A stretch of DNA of 64,000 nt, from the NCBI GenBank assembly GCA_947359465.1, contig OX375875.1, forward strand, positions 13,898,538 through 13,962,537, read 5' to 3'. A program made the position numbers and the translations under genes. The notes under the pieces were generated by a model that made no database searches, had not been told where the DNA came from, and saw nothing but the letters and a program-made list of their open reading frames with translations. This document shows, piece by piece, positions 63,871 to 64,000 of the stretch. The stretch's first letter is position 1. Each line of letters opens with the position of its first letter. The stretch comes from Metellina segmentata (lineage: Eukaryota; Arthropoda; Arachnida; Araneae; Tetragnathidae).

Positions 63871-64000
63871 TGGTCGGCTTAGAAATAAACAGTGAAAATT
63901 TTAGCAAAACGTGCGATATCAAGTTGGAGAATAGGTCTTCACTTTTCCCTTCATAAACAATAGGAAATCGCCGAATCTTTCGCATTTCGAATATTTCTCG

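Overview
This 64 kb window is AT-rich eukaryotic, almost certainly arthropod, DNA. An arachnid such as a spider is my best guess from the mix of transposon families, but nothing in the window fixes the taxon. I found no convincing host protein-coding gene, rRNA or stand-alone tRNA gene. Nearly everything that can be recognised is a transposable element, often nested inside another. Several insertions are resolved to the base by target-site duplications (TSDs) or by an empty paralogous copy elsewhere in the window.

Layout: 1-4.3 kb, old repeats with a nested hAT relic. 5.57-7.43 kb, element X copy 1, carrying an array of a TAACGGACGTATCA motif, a Helitron and a solo LTR. 8.6-11.3 kb, a piggyBac-like element with a hAT-type MITE inside. 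11.97-18.75 kb, a complete young LTR retrotransposon (E1) with 4-bp TSDs. 18.9-21.2 kb, a non-autonomous hAT. 21.5-23.1 kb, two Tc1-like relics around a (TA)n tract. 23.3-28.25 kb, a decayed LTR element (E4) on the minus strand, broken by a Tc1/mariner element, a MITE with a 12-bp TSD and an unidentified insert. 29.5-31.2 kb, a Tc1-like element with an apparent intron. 31.9-33.8 kb, a Helitron with a nested hAT MITE. 34-42.5 kb, small Tc1 elements, a ZBED-type hAT relic, a Tigger/pogo relic and many tRNA-derived SINE copies. 42.9-49.5 kb, decayed LTR element E3 with a Helitron, a SINE and a SINE-bearing hAT inside it. 49.7-51.2 kb, an intact rosa-like DD41D transposon. 51.2-56.7 kb, LTR element E2, whose 1,222-codon ORF lacks the reverse transcriptase. 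57.3-57.8 kb, a piggyBac MITE. 58.2-62.5 kb, inverted copy 2 of element X with a Helitron. 63.5-63.9 kb, a LINE 3' fragment.

The most interesting result is a group of Ty3/gypsy-type elements (E1, E2, E4) with the pol order protease-integrase-RT-RNase H, that is, integrase before RT. This is the Gmr1-like arrangement, and it comes with a SCAN-like capsid segment. The integrase catalytic spacing is 34 residues instead of 35, and E1 and E2 carry minisatellite leaders between the 5' LTR and gag. E2 is a precise in-frame RT deletion, and E4 has a separate RT deletion. E3 shares the SCAN-like Gag but has RT directly after protease, so two pol layouts with related Gags sit in one window.
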